Part shown: one piece after another, positions 16,436 to 25,268 of the stretch | Layout: each line of letters opens with the position of its first letter | Numbering within the stretch: the stretch's first letter is position 1 | Assembly: GCF_900636825.1 (NCBI RefSeq) | Contig: NZ_LR134318.1 | Coordinates: 5,813,501 to 5,877,500, forward strand | Origin: Pseudomonas fluorescens | GTDB lineage: Bacteria > Pseudomonadota > Gammaproteobacteria > Pseudomonadales > Pseudomonadaceae | Reading direction: 5' to 3' | DNA: 64,000 nt | The notes under the pieces: model-generated | Told to the model about the DNA's origin: nothing | Database searches by the model: none | The model's input: the letters and a program-made list of their open reading frames with translations, nothing else | Made by a program: the position numbers and the translations under genes

Positions 16436-17711
16436 GTTTTGCGGACTCCTGGGTCGTGTTGCCATAACGGGAAATATCGAGGCCTTCGGCGCTGATCTGC
16501 GGTCGCTTCTTGGCCATCAGATCGGCCAGCAGACGGCCGGAACCACAGGCCATGGTCCAACCGAGCGTGCCGTGACCGGTGTTGAGGAACAAATTCTTGA
16601 ACGGCGTGGCGCCGACGATCGGCGTGCCGTCCGGGGTAGTCGGACGCAGACCGGTCCAGAAACTCGCCTCGGCCAGATTGCCGCCCTGAGGATAAAGGTC
16701 GTTGACGATCATCTCCAGAGTTTCACGGCGACGCGGATTGAGCGACAGATCAAAACCGGCGATCTCGGCCATGCCGCCGACGCGAATGCGGTTGTCGAAC
16801 CGAGTGATCGCGACTTTGTAGGTCTCGTCGAGAATGGTCGACGTCGGCGCCATGTCCGGATTGGTGATCGGCACGGTCAGCGAGTAGCCCTTGAGCGGAT
16901 ACACCGGCGCCTTGATGCCCAGCGGCTTGAGCAATTGCGGCGAGTAGCTGCCGAGCGCCAGCACGTAGCGGTCGGCGGTTTCCAGCTTGCCGTCGATCCA
17001 CACCCCATTGATGCGATCACCGGCATAGTCGAGCTTTTGAATGTCCTGGCCGAAACGGAATTCCACGCCCAGCTTGCGCGCCATTTCGGCGAGGCGGGTG
17101 GTGAACATCTGGCAGTCGCCGGTCTGGTCGTTGGGCAAACGCAGGGCGCCGGCAAGAATGTCGGTCACGCCAGCAAGTGCCGGTTCGACGCGGGCGATGC
17201 CGGCGCGGTCGAGGACTTCAAACGGTACGCCGGATTCTTTCAGCACCGCGATGTCTTTGGCGGCGTTATCCAGTTGCGCCTGGGTGCGGAACAGCTGCGT
17301 GGTGCCGAGGCTGCGGCCTTCGTAGGCGATGCCGGTTTCGGCACGCAATTCGTCGAGACAGTCGCGGCTGTACTCGGACAGACGCACCATGCGCTCCTTG
17401 TTCACCGCGTAACGATTGGCTGTGCAGTTGCGCAGCATTTGCGCCATCCACAGATATTGATCGATATCGGCAGTTGCCTTGATCGCCAACGGCGCGTGAC
17501 GTTGCAACAGCCACTTGATTGCCTTGAGCGGCACGCCCGGGGCGGCCCACGGAGAGGCGTAGCCAGGCGAGACCTGCCCGGCGTTGGCGAAACTGGTCTC
17601 CATGGCCGCAGCAGGCTGCCGATCGACCACCACCACTTCAAACCCGGCACGGGCCAGATAGTAAGCACTGGCGGTACCGATGACGCCGCTACCCAAGACC
17701 ATAACGCGCAT
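16407..17711 (-). CDS. dadA: D-amino acid dehydrogenase, small subunit DadA
   Basis: 434 residues. FAD-dependent inner-membrane-associated enzyme that deaminates D-alanine and other D-amino acids, passing electrons to the respiratory chain. The dinucleotide-binding start is VLGSGVIGTASAYYLARAG; the DAO-family C-terminal FAD contact is GTGTGTW-like (GHGTLGWTMACGSG). ATG 17711 with GAGGA eight bases upstream matches DadA length; the upstream extension to 17861 runs through the promoter region and is rejected. First gene of dadA-rid-dadX, divergent from lrp. Confidence 0.95.
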   Translation of the reverse strand: MRVMVLGSGVIGTASAYYLARAGFEVVVVDRQPAAAMETSFANAGQVSPGYASPWAAPGVPLKAIKWLLQRHAPLAIKATADIDQYLWMAQMLRNCTANRYAVNKERMVRLSEYSRDCLDELRAETGIAYEGRSLGTTQLFRTQAQLDNAAKDIAVLKESGVPFEVLDRAGIARVEPALAGVTDILAGALRLPNDQTGDCQMFTTRLAEMARKLGVEFRFGQDIQKLDYAGDRINGVWIDGKLETADRYVLALGSYSPQLLKPLGIKAPVYPLKGYSLTVPITNPDMAPTSTILDETYKVAITRFDNRIRVGGMAEIAGFDLSLNPRRRETLEMIVNDLYPQGGNLAEASFWTGLRPTTPDGTPIVGATPFKNLFLNTGHGTLGWTMACGSGRLLADLMAKKRPQISAEGLDISRYGNTTQESAKHGNPAPAHQ

Positions 17712-17799
17712 TTTCTTATTCCTCATCGCGGCCGTTCGCCGAGCTGTGTTGTTCGAGCACTGATGGGCGCAGTGTAAAAAAGAAATTCCAGTGCTTTTC

Positions 17800-17828
17800 A
17801 CTATATAAGCGCCTATATTTGGCGACAA
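17800..17828 (-). promoter_or_regulatory. Candidate sigma-70 promoter of dadA-rid-dadX
   Basis: On the minus strand, TTGTCG (17823-17828) and TATAGT (17800-17805) are separated by 17 bases, a good match to -35/-10 spacing. The expected start is about 80 bases before the dadA ATG, inside the dadA-lrp divergent spacer where Lrp would be expected to bind. Confidence 0.55.
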
Positions 17829-17866
17829 TTCTCGGCAAAAACCCTTTTCACGGAGGCGCATCCCCT

Positions 17867-18355
17867 ATGCGTACCAACACCCAGACCAAACGTGAGCTGG
17901 ACAAGATCGACCGCAACATCCTGCGCATCCTGCAGGCGGACGGGCGAATCTCCTTCACTGAACTCGGGGAAAAGGTCGGCCTCTCGACCACGCCGTGCAC
18001 CGAGCGCGTGCGGCGTCTGGAGCGCGAGGGGATCATCATGGGCTACAACGCCCGGCTTAATCCGCAGCACTTGAAGGGTAGCCTGTTGGTGTTCGTCGAG
18101 ATCAGCCTCGATTACAAATCCGGCGACACGTTCGAAGAGTTTCGGCGTGCAGTGTTGAAGCTGCCGCATGTGCTGGAATGTCATTTGGTCTCGGGGGACT
18201 TCGACTACTTGGTGAAGGCGCGGATTTCCGAGATGGCTTCGTACCGCAAACTGCTCGGCGACATACTGCTCAAACTGCCGCATGTGCGCGAATCGAAGAG
18301 CTACATCGTCATGGAAGAAGTCAAAGAGAGCCTGTGCCTGCCGATTCCTGACTGA
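17867..18355 (+). CDS. lrp: Lrp/AsnC-family regulator, activator of alanine catabolism
   Basis: 162 residues: N-terminal HTH (about 10-70, LGEKVGLSTTPCTERVRRLE) and C-terminal RAM/ligand domain (about 75-155). Lrp proteins form octamers and respond to amino acids. In P. aeruginosa the equivalent gene beside dadA is an alanine-responsive activator of the dad operon. ATG 17867 is selected by GGAGG ten bases upstream and the family N-terminus; the frame to 17819 adds an unlikely leader. It shares a 155-bp divergent promoter region with dadA. Confidence 0.9.
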   Translation: MRTNTQTKRELDKIDRNILRILQADGRISFTELGEKVGLSTTPCTERVRRLEREGIIMGYNARLNPQHLKGSLLVFVEISLDYKSGDTFEEFRRAVLKLPHVLECHLVSGDFDYLVKARISEMASYRKLLGDILLKLPHVRESKSYIVMEEVKESLCLPIPD

Positions 18356-18363
18356 GGTTTTGA

Positions 18364-18444
18364 AGATCAAAAGATCGCAGCCTCCGGCAGCTCCTACAGA
18401 GAAATGCATTCCCATACAGGAGCTGCCGAAGGCTGCGTTCTTTT
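18364..18444. repeat. REP doublet
   Basis: Inverted REP pair (GATCGCAGCCTCCGGCAGCTCCTAC, and CAGGAGCTGCCGAAGGCTGCG) between the convergent lrp and YkgJ-family genes. Confidence 0.85.
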
Positions 18445-18796
18445 AGATCAACACCTGCCGGTTCGCCGCCATGTACTCGAAAATCTGCTTTTCAACCCGC
18501 GGATGAATCAACTCCGCCGGCCGTCGCTCGTTCGGGCACGGCAAGGTCTTGGTCGTGCCGAACAACCGGCAGATCAGCGGCCGCTCTTCATATACCGTGC
18601 AGCCGTTCGGCCCCAAGTGCACGCAGTTGAGCTCTTCCAGCGCTGCATCCTGTTCGGCGCGGCTCTTGCGCGGCAGACGGGCCATCTCTTCCGGTGAGGT
18701 GGTCACCGGGCCGCAGCAGTCATGGCAGCCGGGCACGCATTCGAACGAGGGAATTTGCTGACGCAGGGCGCGGATTTTCTGGCTGTTGCAGCTCAT
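18443..18796 (-). CDS. YkgJ-family cysteine-cluster protein
   Basis: 117 residues rich in Cys: MSCNSQK, FECVPGCHDCCGP, NCVHLGPNGC, RPLICRLFG and LPCPNE. This spacing matches the CxxCxxCC-type YkgJ (UPF0153) family of predicted zinc- or iron-cluster proteins, whose function is unknown. ATG 18796 begins the homologous part; the upstream extension to 18892 is not family-like. The REP element begins at its 3' end. It is divergent from the pauB-type oxidase gene. Confidence 0.82.
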   Translation of the reverse strand: MSCNSQKIRALRQQIPSFECVPGCHDCCGPVTTSPEEMARLPRKSRAEQDAALEELNCVHLGPNGCTVYEERPLICRLFGTTKTLPCPNERRPAELIHPRVEKQIFEYMAANRQVLI

Positions 18797-18936
18797 CGAA
18801 GCAGTGACCGAGGCGAATAGGCGACAATTGTGCCGCAAAAGCCTGGATCCAGACACCGCAGGCCGACCAGTGTTGCCGGGGTTCGGGCGCACGGCTTATG
18901 CTCCGTCAAATTTCCTCGACACCCAGCCGTTGGATG

Positions 18937-20253
18937 ATGCCCATGACCGCCCGCGCTCAGAACACCGCGAGCCAACCTCACGTTGCCTCTTATTACGCCG
19001 CCAGCAGCCTGCCGCACCCCGACTATCCGGTGTTGCAAGGCGAAGCCGTGGCCGATGTCTGTGTGGTCGGCGGCGGCTTTTCCGGATTGAATACGGCGCT
19101 GGAGCTGGCTGAACGCGGCCTCAGTGTGGTGTTGCTGGAGGCGCACAAGATCGGCTGGGGCGCCAGCGGTCGCAATGGCGGGCAGCTGATTCGCGGGGTT
19201 GGCCACGGCCTCGACCAGTTCGCCAATATCATCGGTGCCGATGGCGTGCGTGAAATGAAGCTCATGGGCCTGGAAGCGGTGGAAATTGTCCGGCAGCGCG
19301 TCGAGCGTTTCGGCATTGCCTGCGACCTGACCTGGGGCTATTGCGACCTTGCCAACAAACCTTCCGACCTTGAAGGTTTCGCTGAAGATGCCGAGGAGTT
19401 GCGCGGCCTCGGCTATCGCTACGAAACCCGCTTGCTGCAAGCCGACGAGATGCACACCGTGGTCGGTTCGAAGCGCTACGTCGGCGGCTTGATCGACATG
19501 GGCTCCGGGCATCTGCACCCATTGAATCTGGCCTTGGGCGAGGCGGCGGCGGCGCAGCAATCGGGTGTGCAGCTGTTCGAGCGATCGGCGGTGACGCGCA
19601 TCGATTACGGCACCGAAGTGAAGGTGCACACCGCGCAGGGTTCGGTACGGGCGAAAACCCTGGTGCTCGGCTGCAATGCTTATCTCAACGACCTCAACTC
19701 GCAACTAAGCGGCAAAGTTTTGCCCGCTGGCAGCTACATCATCGCGACTGAGCCATTGTCCGACGAGTTGGCCCATAGCCTTTTGCCGCAGAACATGGCC
19801 GTCTGCGACCAGCGGGTGGCGCTGGATTACTACCGGCTCTCGGCGGATCGACGCTTGCTGTTTGGCGGCGCGTGTCACTACTCGGGGCGTGATCCGAAAG
19901 ACATCGGCGCTTACATGCAGCCGAAGATGCTCGAAGTGTTCCCGCAACTGGCCGGGGTGAAGATTGATTACCAGTGGGGCGGGATGATCGGCATCGGCGC
20001 CAACCGCTTGCCACAGATCGGCCGGCTCGCCGATCAGCCGAACGTGTATTACGCCCAGGCCTATTCCGGCCACGGAGTGAATGCCACCCACCTGGCGGGC
20101 AAGCTGCTGGCCGCAGCGATCAGTGGCCAGCACAGCGGCGGGTTCGATCTGTTTGCCAAGGTGCCGCACATCACCTTCCCCGGCGGTAAGCTTTTGCGCT
20201 CGCCATTGTTGGCGCTGGGGATGTTGTGGCATCGAATGAAAGAGTTGGTCTGA
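18937..20253 (+). CDS. pauB: FAD-dependent gamma-glutamylpolyamine oxidase, PauB/PuuB-like
   Basis: About 438 residues, DAO-type flavoprotein. FAD Rossmann motif VVGGGFSGLNTALELAERG, the PuuB-family signature GASGRNGGQL, and a C-terminal YAQAYSGHGVN FAD contact. Family members oxidise gamma-glutamyl-putrescine or related polyamines to aldehydes in the glutamylation pathway. Position (near dad genes and kauB) matches PA5309, one of the PauB paralogues. The start is uncertain among ATGs at 18898, 18934, 18937 and 18943, none with a strong ribosome site. The aldehyde product would be a substrate for the KauB-type dehydrogenase further along. Confidence 0.82.
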   Translation: MPMTARAQNTASQPHVASYYAASSLPHPDYPVLQGEAVADVCVVGGGFSGLNTALELAERGLSVVLLEAHKIGWGASGRNGGQLIRGVGHGLDQFANIIGADGVREMKLMGLEAVEIVRQRVERFGIACDLTWGYCDLANKPSDLEGFAEDAEELRGLGYRYETRLLQADEMHTVVGSKRYVGGLIDMGSGHLHPLNLALGEAAAAQQSGVQLFERSAVTRIDYGTEVKVHTAQGSVRAKTLVLGCNAYLNDLNSQLSGKVLPAGSYIIATEPLSDELAHSLLPQNMAVCDQRVALDYYRLSADRRLLFGGACHYSGRDPKDIGAYMQPKMLEVFPQLAGVKIDYQWGGMIGIGANRLPQIGRLADQPNVYYAQAYSGHGVNATHLAGKLLAAAISGQHSGGFDLFAKVPHITFPGGKLLRSPLLALGMLWHRMKELV

Positions 20254-20261
20254 ACCATCCC

Positions 20262-20344
20262 TGTAGGAGCTGCCGAAGGCTGCGATCTTTTGTTCTTGCC
20301 GTTAAAACAAGATCAAAAGATCGCAGCCTTCGGCAGCTCCTACA
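20262..20344. repeat. REP doublet
   Basis: Near-perfect inverted pair, GTAGGAGCTGCCGAAGGCTGCGATC against its mirror, with a loop of about 30 bases, immediately after the oxidase stop. Confidence 0.9.
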
Positions 20345-20384
20345 TTTAAACGTGGCCGGGATGTCGACCGGGACGATACGGCTC

Positions 20385-20627
20385 TCAGATCCGCCAGAAC
20401 GGCTTCAACCCCTCCTCCAATGCCTGTTCACGCGTCAGGCCGACGTCCCTGAGCTGATCCGTGGTCAGCGCCAGCAAGGCCTTGCGCGTGTGCAGACGAT
20501 GCCACAACAGACCCCAGCGACTCAGGCCAGACGGTGCGTTACGCATGAGATTGCGCGCATTTTCCTTCTGCCCTGCCGCCAGTTCCTGACTGTGTAACGT
20601 CAGCCGCACATCGCTCAAGCCGTTCAT
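20385..20627 (-). CDS. DUF1127 (YjiS-like) small protein
   Basis: 80 residues. The C-terminal half carries the DUF1127 pattern (LLWHRLHTRKALLALTTDQLRDVGLTREQA), a short arginine/leucine-rich helical domain found in small alphaproteobacterial and pseudomonad proteins, some of which act with RNA or in phosphate/carbon regulation. The function here is unknown. AGGAG lies eight bases before the ATG. It is divergent from the MocR-type regulator, and the shared spacer has a perfect 19-bp inverted repeat. Confidence 0.85.
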   Translation of the reverse strand: MNGLSDVRLTLHSQELAAGQKENARNLMRNAPSGLSRWGLLWHRLHTRKALLALTTDQLRDVGLTREQALEEGLKPFWRI

Positions 20628-20706
20628 TTTTGTCGCTCCTGTTTACTTGGGTAGCCAGAGATTCCATGATGCGCGGGCGAGCAAAACCATTACAGACGCA
20701 AACAAC

Positions 20707-20725
20707 CTGTATTAACTCCATACAG
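20707..20725. promoter_or_regulatory. Perfect inverted repeat, candidate operator
   Basis: CTGTAT-N7-ATACAG lies about 80 bases from each of the two divergent starts (DUF1127 gene and MocR-type regulator). A further CTGTAC half site is at about 20767. MocR/GntR proteins commonly bind repeated CTGTA-like half sites, so autoregulation is plausible. Confidence 0.5.
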
Positions 20726-20802
20726 ATTTACTGATCTGCCGACTGAATGATCGATTTTTGCCGCATCTGTACTGGTTTTTGCTCAACTGCACCGAGGCCG
20801 CC

Positions 20803-22224
20803 ATGACTCTGTATGTAAACCTTGCCGAATTGCTCGGCACCCGCATAGAACAGGGCTTCTATCGGCCCGGCGATCGCTTGCCCTCGGTGCGCGCCTTGAG
20901 CGTTGAACATGGCGTCAGCCTGAGCACGGTGCAGCAGGCTTATCGCATGCTTGAAGACAACGGTCTCGCTACGCCGAAACCCAAGTCCGGTTACTTCGTG
21001 CCGGTCGGTCGGGAGCTGCCGGAGCTGCCCGCAATCGGTCGCCCTGCGCAGCGGCCGGTGGAGATCTCACAATGGGATCAGGTGTTGGAATTGATCCGCG
21101 CGGTGCCGCGCAAAGACGTGGTACAGCTTGGCCGCGGCATGCCCGATGTCGGCTCGCCGACCATGAAACCGCTGCTGCGTGGGCTGGCGCGAATCAGTCG
21201 CCGACAGGACATGCCCGGTCTGTATTATGACAATATTCACGGCAACCTCGAACTGCGCGAACAGATCGCTCGCTTGATGCTCGATTCCGGGTGCCAATTG
21301 AGCCCAAGCGATCTGGTTATCACTACAGGCTGTCACGAAGCGCTATCCACCAGCATCCACGCCATCTGCGAGCCGGGCGACATCGTCGCGGTAGATTCGC
21401 CGAGTTTCCATGGCGCCATGCAGACGCTCAAAGGCTTGGGCATGAAAGCCCTGGAAATCCCTACTGACCCGCTCACCGGTATCAGCCTCGACGCGCTGGA
21501 ACTGGCGCTGGAGCAATGGCCAATCAAGGTCATTCAGCTCACGCCGAACTGCAACAACCCGCTCGGCTACGTCATGCCAGAGTCGCGCAAACGCGCGTTG
21601 TTGACGCTGGCCCAGCGCTTTGACGTGGCGATCATCGAAGACGATGTGTATGGCGAACTCGCCTACACCTACCCGCGCCCACGCACGATCAAATCCTTCG
21701 ACGAAGATGGTCGCGTATTGCTGTGCAGTTCGTTTTCCAAAACCCTGGCGCCGGGATTGCGCATTGGTTGGGTCGCACCGGGACGCTATCTGGAACGGGT
21801 GCTGCACATGAAGTACATCAGCACCGGATCCACCGCGCCGCAGCCGCAAATCGCCATCGCCGAATTTCTCAAGGCTGGTCATTTCGAACCACATTTGCGC
21901 CGGATGCGCACGCAATACCAACGCAATCGCGACTTGATGATCGACTGGGTAACCCGCTATTTCCCCGTCGGCACCCGCGCCAGCCGTCCGCAGGGCAGCT
22001 TCATGCTGTGGGTCGAGCTACCAGAGGGTTTCGACACGCTGAAACTGAATCGTGCGTTGCATGACCAAAACGTACAGATTGCTGTCGGCAGCATCTTTTC
22101 CGCCTCGGGGAAATACCGCAATTGCCTGCGGATGAACTACGCTGCCAAACCAACCGCGCAAATCGAAGAGGCGGTGCGCAGGGTCGGTGCGGCCGCGATA
22201 AAATTACTCGCGGAGACCGACTGA
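20803..22224 (+). CDS. MocR/PdxR-type regulator: GntR HTH fused to aminotransferase domain
   Basis: 473 residues. An N-terminal GntR winged helix (about 1-70; RPGDRLPSVRALSVEHGVSLSTVQQAYRML) is joined by a linker to a fold-I PLP aminotransferase-like domain. The PLP lysine is in SSFSKTLAPGLRIGW, and the NPLG and DDVYGEL motifs are present. MocR proteins use PLP or an amino-acid adduct as effector rather than acting as enzymes. ATG 20803 (ACCGAGG upstream) gives the family N-terminus. Target unknown; the divergent DUF1127 gene and the palindrome between them are the first candidates. Confidence 0.88.
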   Translation: MTLYVNLAELLGTRIEQGFYRPGDRLPSVRALSVEHGVSLSTVQQAYRMLEDNGLATPKPKSGYFVPVGRELPELPAIGRPAQRPVEISQWDQVLELIRAVPRKDVVQLGRGMPDVGSPTMKPLLRGLARISRRQDMPGLYYDNIHGNLELREQIARLMLDSGCQLSPSDLVITTGCHEALSTSIHAICEPGDIVAVDSPSFHGAMQTLKGLGMKALEIPTDPLTGISLDALELALEQWPIKVIQLTPNCNNPLGYVMPESRKRALLTLAQRFDVAIIEDDVYGELAYTYPRPRTIKSFDEDGRVLLCSSFSKTLAPGLRIGWVAPGRYLERVLHMKYISTGSTAPQPQIAIAEFLKAGHFEPHLRRMRTQYQRNRDLMIDWVTRYFPVGTRASRPQGSFMLWVELPEGFDTLKLNRALHDQNVQIAVGSIFSASGKYRNCLRMNYAAKPTAQIEEAVRRVGAAAIKLLAETD

Positions 22225-22284
22225 CTTTTTTCGCGAGCCTGGCGTCCAAATCCCGACCTCAGCCGCCAACCGGAACATGCCTAC

Positions 22285-23853
22285 GTGAGCTTCAGACAGC
22301 CCCTACTCGCTTTACTGATACTCGCCTCGTTCCTCAGCGGCTGCGCCAGCCTTGATGTATCGCGCGAACCGAGCCAGACGTTACCGGCGGAGCAGTCCAG
22401 TTTCGGCCGTTCGATCCAGGCTCAGGCGGCTCCCTATAAGGGGCAATCGGGTTTCCGTCTGCTGTCCGACAGTGGCGAGGCGTTTACCGCCCGGGCTGAG
22501 CTGATTCGTCATGCGCAGGTCAGCCTTGATTTGCAGTACTACATCGTTCACGACGGCATCAGCACCCGAATGCTCGTGGAAGAGGTGCTGAAGGCTGCCG
22601 ACCGTGGCGTGCGCGTGCGCATCCTGCTCGACGACACCACCAGCGATGGCCTCGACCAGATCATCGCCACGCTGGCGGCGCATCCGCAGATCCAGATTCG
22701 CTTGTTCAATCCGCTGCATCTGGGGCGCAGCACCGGTGTCACGCGTGCGGCGGGACGTCTGTTCAATTTGTCTGTGCAACATCGGCGCATGCACAACAAG
22801 CTGTGGCTGGCGGACAACAGTGCGGCCATCGTCGGCGGGCGCAATCTGGGTGATGAATATTTCGATGCCCAACCCAATCTGAATTTCACCGACATCGACA
22901 TGCTCAGCGTCGGCCCGGTCGCCGAGCAGCTTGGGCACAGTTTCGATCAATACTGGAACAGCGCGTTGAGCAAGCCGATTGAAGAGTTTCTCTCCAGTCG
23001 ACCCACCGCTGCCGACCTGCACAACACCCGCACGCGCCTGGAAGAATCGCTGGAAGAAACCCGCAAGCAGAATCACGCGCTGTATCAACAGTTGATGAAG
23101 TTCACCACGGATCCGCGCATGGACATCTGGCGCAAGGAGCTGATCTGGGCCTGGAACCAAGCCTTGTGGGATGCGCCGAGCAAAGTCCTGTCCAACGGCG
23201 AACCGGATCCGCACCTGCTGCTGACCACGCAACTGGCGCCGGAACTGACCGGTGTCAGCAAAGAGCTGATCATGATTTCAGCGTATTTCGTGCCGGGCCA
23301 GCCGGGGCTGGTCTACCTGACCGGGCGCGCCGACGCCGGAGTTGCCGTGAGTCTGCTGACCAATTCGCTGGAGGCCACCGATGTGCCCGCGGTACATGGC
23401 GGTTACGCGCCGTATCGCAAGGCGTTGCTTGAACACGGAGTAAAACTCTATGAGCTGCGGCGCCAGCCTGGGGATAACTATGGCAGCGGGCCGCGCGTGT
23501 TCTATAGCCGTTCGTATCGCGGCTCGGATTCCAGCCTGCACAGCAAAGCGATGATCTTTGATCGACGCAAATCGTTTATCGGTTCGTTCAATTTCGATCC
23601 ACGCTCAGTACTGTGGAATACCGAAGTCGGCGTACTGGTCGATAGCCCGGAGCTGGCCGAGCATGTGCGCGCATTGGCGCTGCAAGGCATGGCGCCAACC
23701 CTCAGTTATCAGGCGAAACTTGAAGAGGGCAAGGTCGTGTGGCTCACCGAAGACAACGGTCAGATGCATACCCTGACCAAGGAGCCGGGGAGCTGGTGGC
23801 GACGCTTCAATTCGTGGTTCAGCACCAGCGTCGGCTTGGAACGCATGCTATAA
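22285..23853 (+). CDS. Phospholipase D-family lipoprotein, cardiolipin synthase C-like
   Basis: 522 residues with a lipoprotein signal (FLSGC lipobox, Cys at about 20). Two HKD motifs, HNKLWLAD with GGRN and HSKAMIFD with GSFN, form the two-site PLD active centre. The overall length and the periplasm-facing lipoprotein form resemble ClsC (YmdC), which makes cardiolipin from phosphatidylglycerol and phosphatidylethanolamine. No YmdB-like partner is adjacent. The start is a GTG at 22285, 60 bases after the regulator stop, with a weak ribosome site. A general phosphodiesterase/phospholipase role remains possible. Confidence 0.85.
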   Translation: MSFRQPLLALLILASFLSGCASLDVSREPSQTLPAEQSSFGRSIQAQAAPYKGQSGFRLLSDSGEAFTARAELIRHAQVSLDLQYYIVHDGISTRMLVEEVLKAADRGVRVRILLDDTTSDGLDQIIATLAAHPQIQIRLFNPLHLGRSTGVTRAAGRLFNLSVQHRRMHNKLWLADNSAAIVGGRNLGDEYFDAQPNLNFTDIDMLSVGPVAEQLGHSFDQYWNSALSKPIEEFLSSRPTAADLHNTRTRLEESLEETRKQNHALYQQLMKFTTDPRMDIWRKELIWAWNQALWDAPSKVLSNGEPDPHLLLTTQLAPELTGVSKELIMISAYFVPGQPGLVYLTGRADAGVAVSLLTNSLEATDVPAVHGGYAPYRKALLEHGVKLYELRRQPGDNYGSGPRVFYSRSYRGSDSSLHSKAMIFDRRKSFIGSFNFDPRSVLWNTEVGVLVDSPELAEHVRALALQGMAPTLSYQAKLEEGKVVWLTEDNGQMHTLTKEPGSWWRRFNSWFSTSVGLERML

Positions 23854-23860
23854 AAAAGCA

Positions 23861-23939
23861 AAAGATCGCAGCCTCCGGCAGCTCCTACAGGGGGATATGC
23901 GTCCAACTGCAGGAGCTGCCGGAGGCTGCGATCTTTTGA
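23861..23939. repeat. REP doublet
   Basis: Tail-to-tail REP pair filling the space between the convergent PLD-family and MFS genes; the arms are AAAGATCGCAGCCTCCGGC and GCCGGAGGCTGCGATCTTTT. Confidence 0.9.
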
Positions 23940-23941
23940 CC

Positions 23942-25084
23942 TTAAGCCGCCTGCGCGGCGCCGAACGCCCCTTGGCGCAACAACAAAAGCACCAACCCGA
24001 ACGCCCCCGCCGCCATCAACAGCGGCAACGCATGCCCATTGATCCACTGACTGCCCGCCCCCGCCGCCAACGGTCCGACCAGACAACCGACACCCCACAG
24101 CTGCGCGATGTGCGCATTGGCGCGGACCAGTGCGTCGTCTCGATAGCGCTCGCCGATCAAAATCAGCGACAAAGTGAACAAGCCGCCGGCGCTGGCGCCG
24201 AACAGTACCCACAACGGCCAGATCAGCAGCGTGTCGAGCAGCATTGGAATCGCCAGACTCGACAGCATCAACACCACCGCGCAACCGGCAAACAGCGTGC
24301 GCCGCGACAGGTAATCGGCCAGAGCGCCAATCGGCAATTGCAGCAACGCGTCGCCAACCACCACGGTGCTGACCATCGCCAAAGCAATTTCGGCAGTGAA
24401 GCCCTGTTGCAGGCAGTACACCGGCAGCAGTGTCAGAATCATGGCTTCAAACGCCGCGAACAACGACACCGCCCAGGCAATCGCCGGTAGCTCGCGGGCG
24501 AACCCCCACAAGTCGCTGAACGTTACGCTGTTGGCTTCACTGCTCGGCGCGCCGCTGCGTCCCAGGAGCAACAAAGGCGAAACCGTGAGCAGACCGACGC
24601 CCACCCAGAATCCGTAATCATGCTCGGTGCCGAGCGCGCCCAGCAGCAGCGGACCCGACAATTGGCTCAACGCATAGCTGCTGCCATACAGCGCCACCAG
24701 ACGCCCGCGCCACTGCTCGACCACCAATTGATTGATCCAGCTTTCGCCAAGGATAAACACGATGGTCAGGATCACTCCAATCATCAGCCGCAGCAGCAGC
24801 CAGATCGGATAGCTCGGCAACAGTGCCAACAGGCCGATCGACAAGGCGCCGGCCCACAGGCACAAACGCATCAGGTTCGCCGTGCCGAAATACGCGGCGA
24901 GATGGCTGGAAATCTTCGCCCCCAGCAGCACGCCAATCGCCGGCATTGCCGCCATCACACCGATAGCGAACGAGCCATAACCCCAGCCTTCCAGGCGCAG
25001 CGACACCAGCGGCATGCTGACACCCAAAGCCAAGCCGACACTCAAGACAGACGCCAACACGGCGAAATACGTCCCCCACCGCAT
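23942..25084 (-). CDS. MFS transporter (YcaD/sugar-porter-like)
   Basis: 380 residues, 12 predicted membrane segments, with the layout of small MFS proteins of the YcaD/UMF type. Visible features are the inter-segment loop GAKISSHLAAYFG, the central loop around the GRSGAPSSEANS stretch, and GALADYLSRRTLF in the second half. A proton-linked permease or exporter in the inner membrane; substrate unknown. ATG 25084 is chosen because AGGAG lies eight bases upstream, rather than the frame start at 25117. The gene ends directly at the REP doublet. Confidence 0.85.
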   Translation of the reverse strand: MRWGTYFAVLASVLSVGLALGVSMPLVSLRLEGWGYGSFAIGVMAAMPAIGVLLGAKISSHLAAYFGTANLMRLCLWAGALSIGLLALLPSYPIWLLLRLMIGVILTIVFILGESWINQLVVEQWRGRLVALYGSSYALSQLSGPLLLGALGTEHDYGFWVGVGLLTVSPLLLLGRSGAPSSEANSVTFSDLWGFARELPAIAWAVSLFAAFEAMILTLLPVYCLQQGFTAEIALAMVSTVVVGDALLQLPIGALADYLSRRTLFAGCAVVLMLSSLAIPMLLDTLLIWPLWVLFGASAGGLFTLSLILIGERYRDDALVRANAHIAQLWGVGCLVGPLAAGAGSQWINGHALPLLMAAGAFGLVLLLLRQGAFGAAQAA

Positions 25085-25127
25085 GTTCCACGCTCCTGTG
25101 GATATTTTTATGAACATCGCAAAACTA

Positions 25128-25219
25128 CTGTGGGAGCGAGCCTGCTCGCGAATACGATTTCACATTCAGCAGATGAGCTGACTGATACACCGCATTCGCG
25201 AGCAGGCTCGCTCCCACAG
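25128..25219. repeat. Inverted repeat, GTGGGAGCGAGCCTGCTCGCGA family
   Basis: Two mirror arms (TGTGGGAGCGAGCCTGCTCGCG and its complement) about 45 bases apart. This is a second pseudomonad repeat family, distinct from GTAGGAGC REPs. It lies between the MFS and kauB genes; nothing else is seen in 25085-25268. Confidence 0.88.
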
Positions 25220-25268
25220 GGATCTCTGTAGGTCCGAGAGCCTGACTGACTCAGGCTCTCTTAATGAA

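Noticed and set aside
14897..16495. 532-codon open frame antisense to dadX and rid
   Set aside because: Same reason: high-GC antisense shadow; it covers two well-identified genes.
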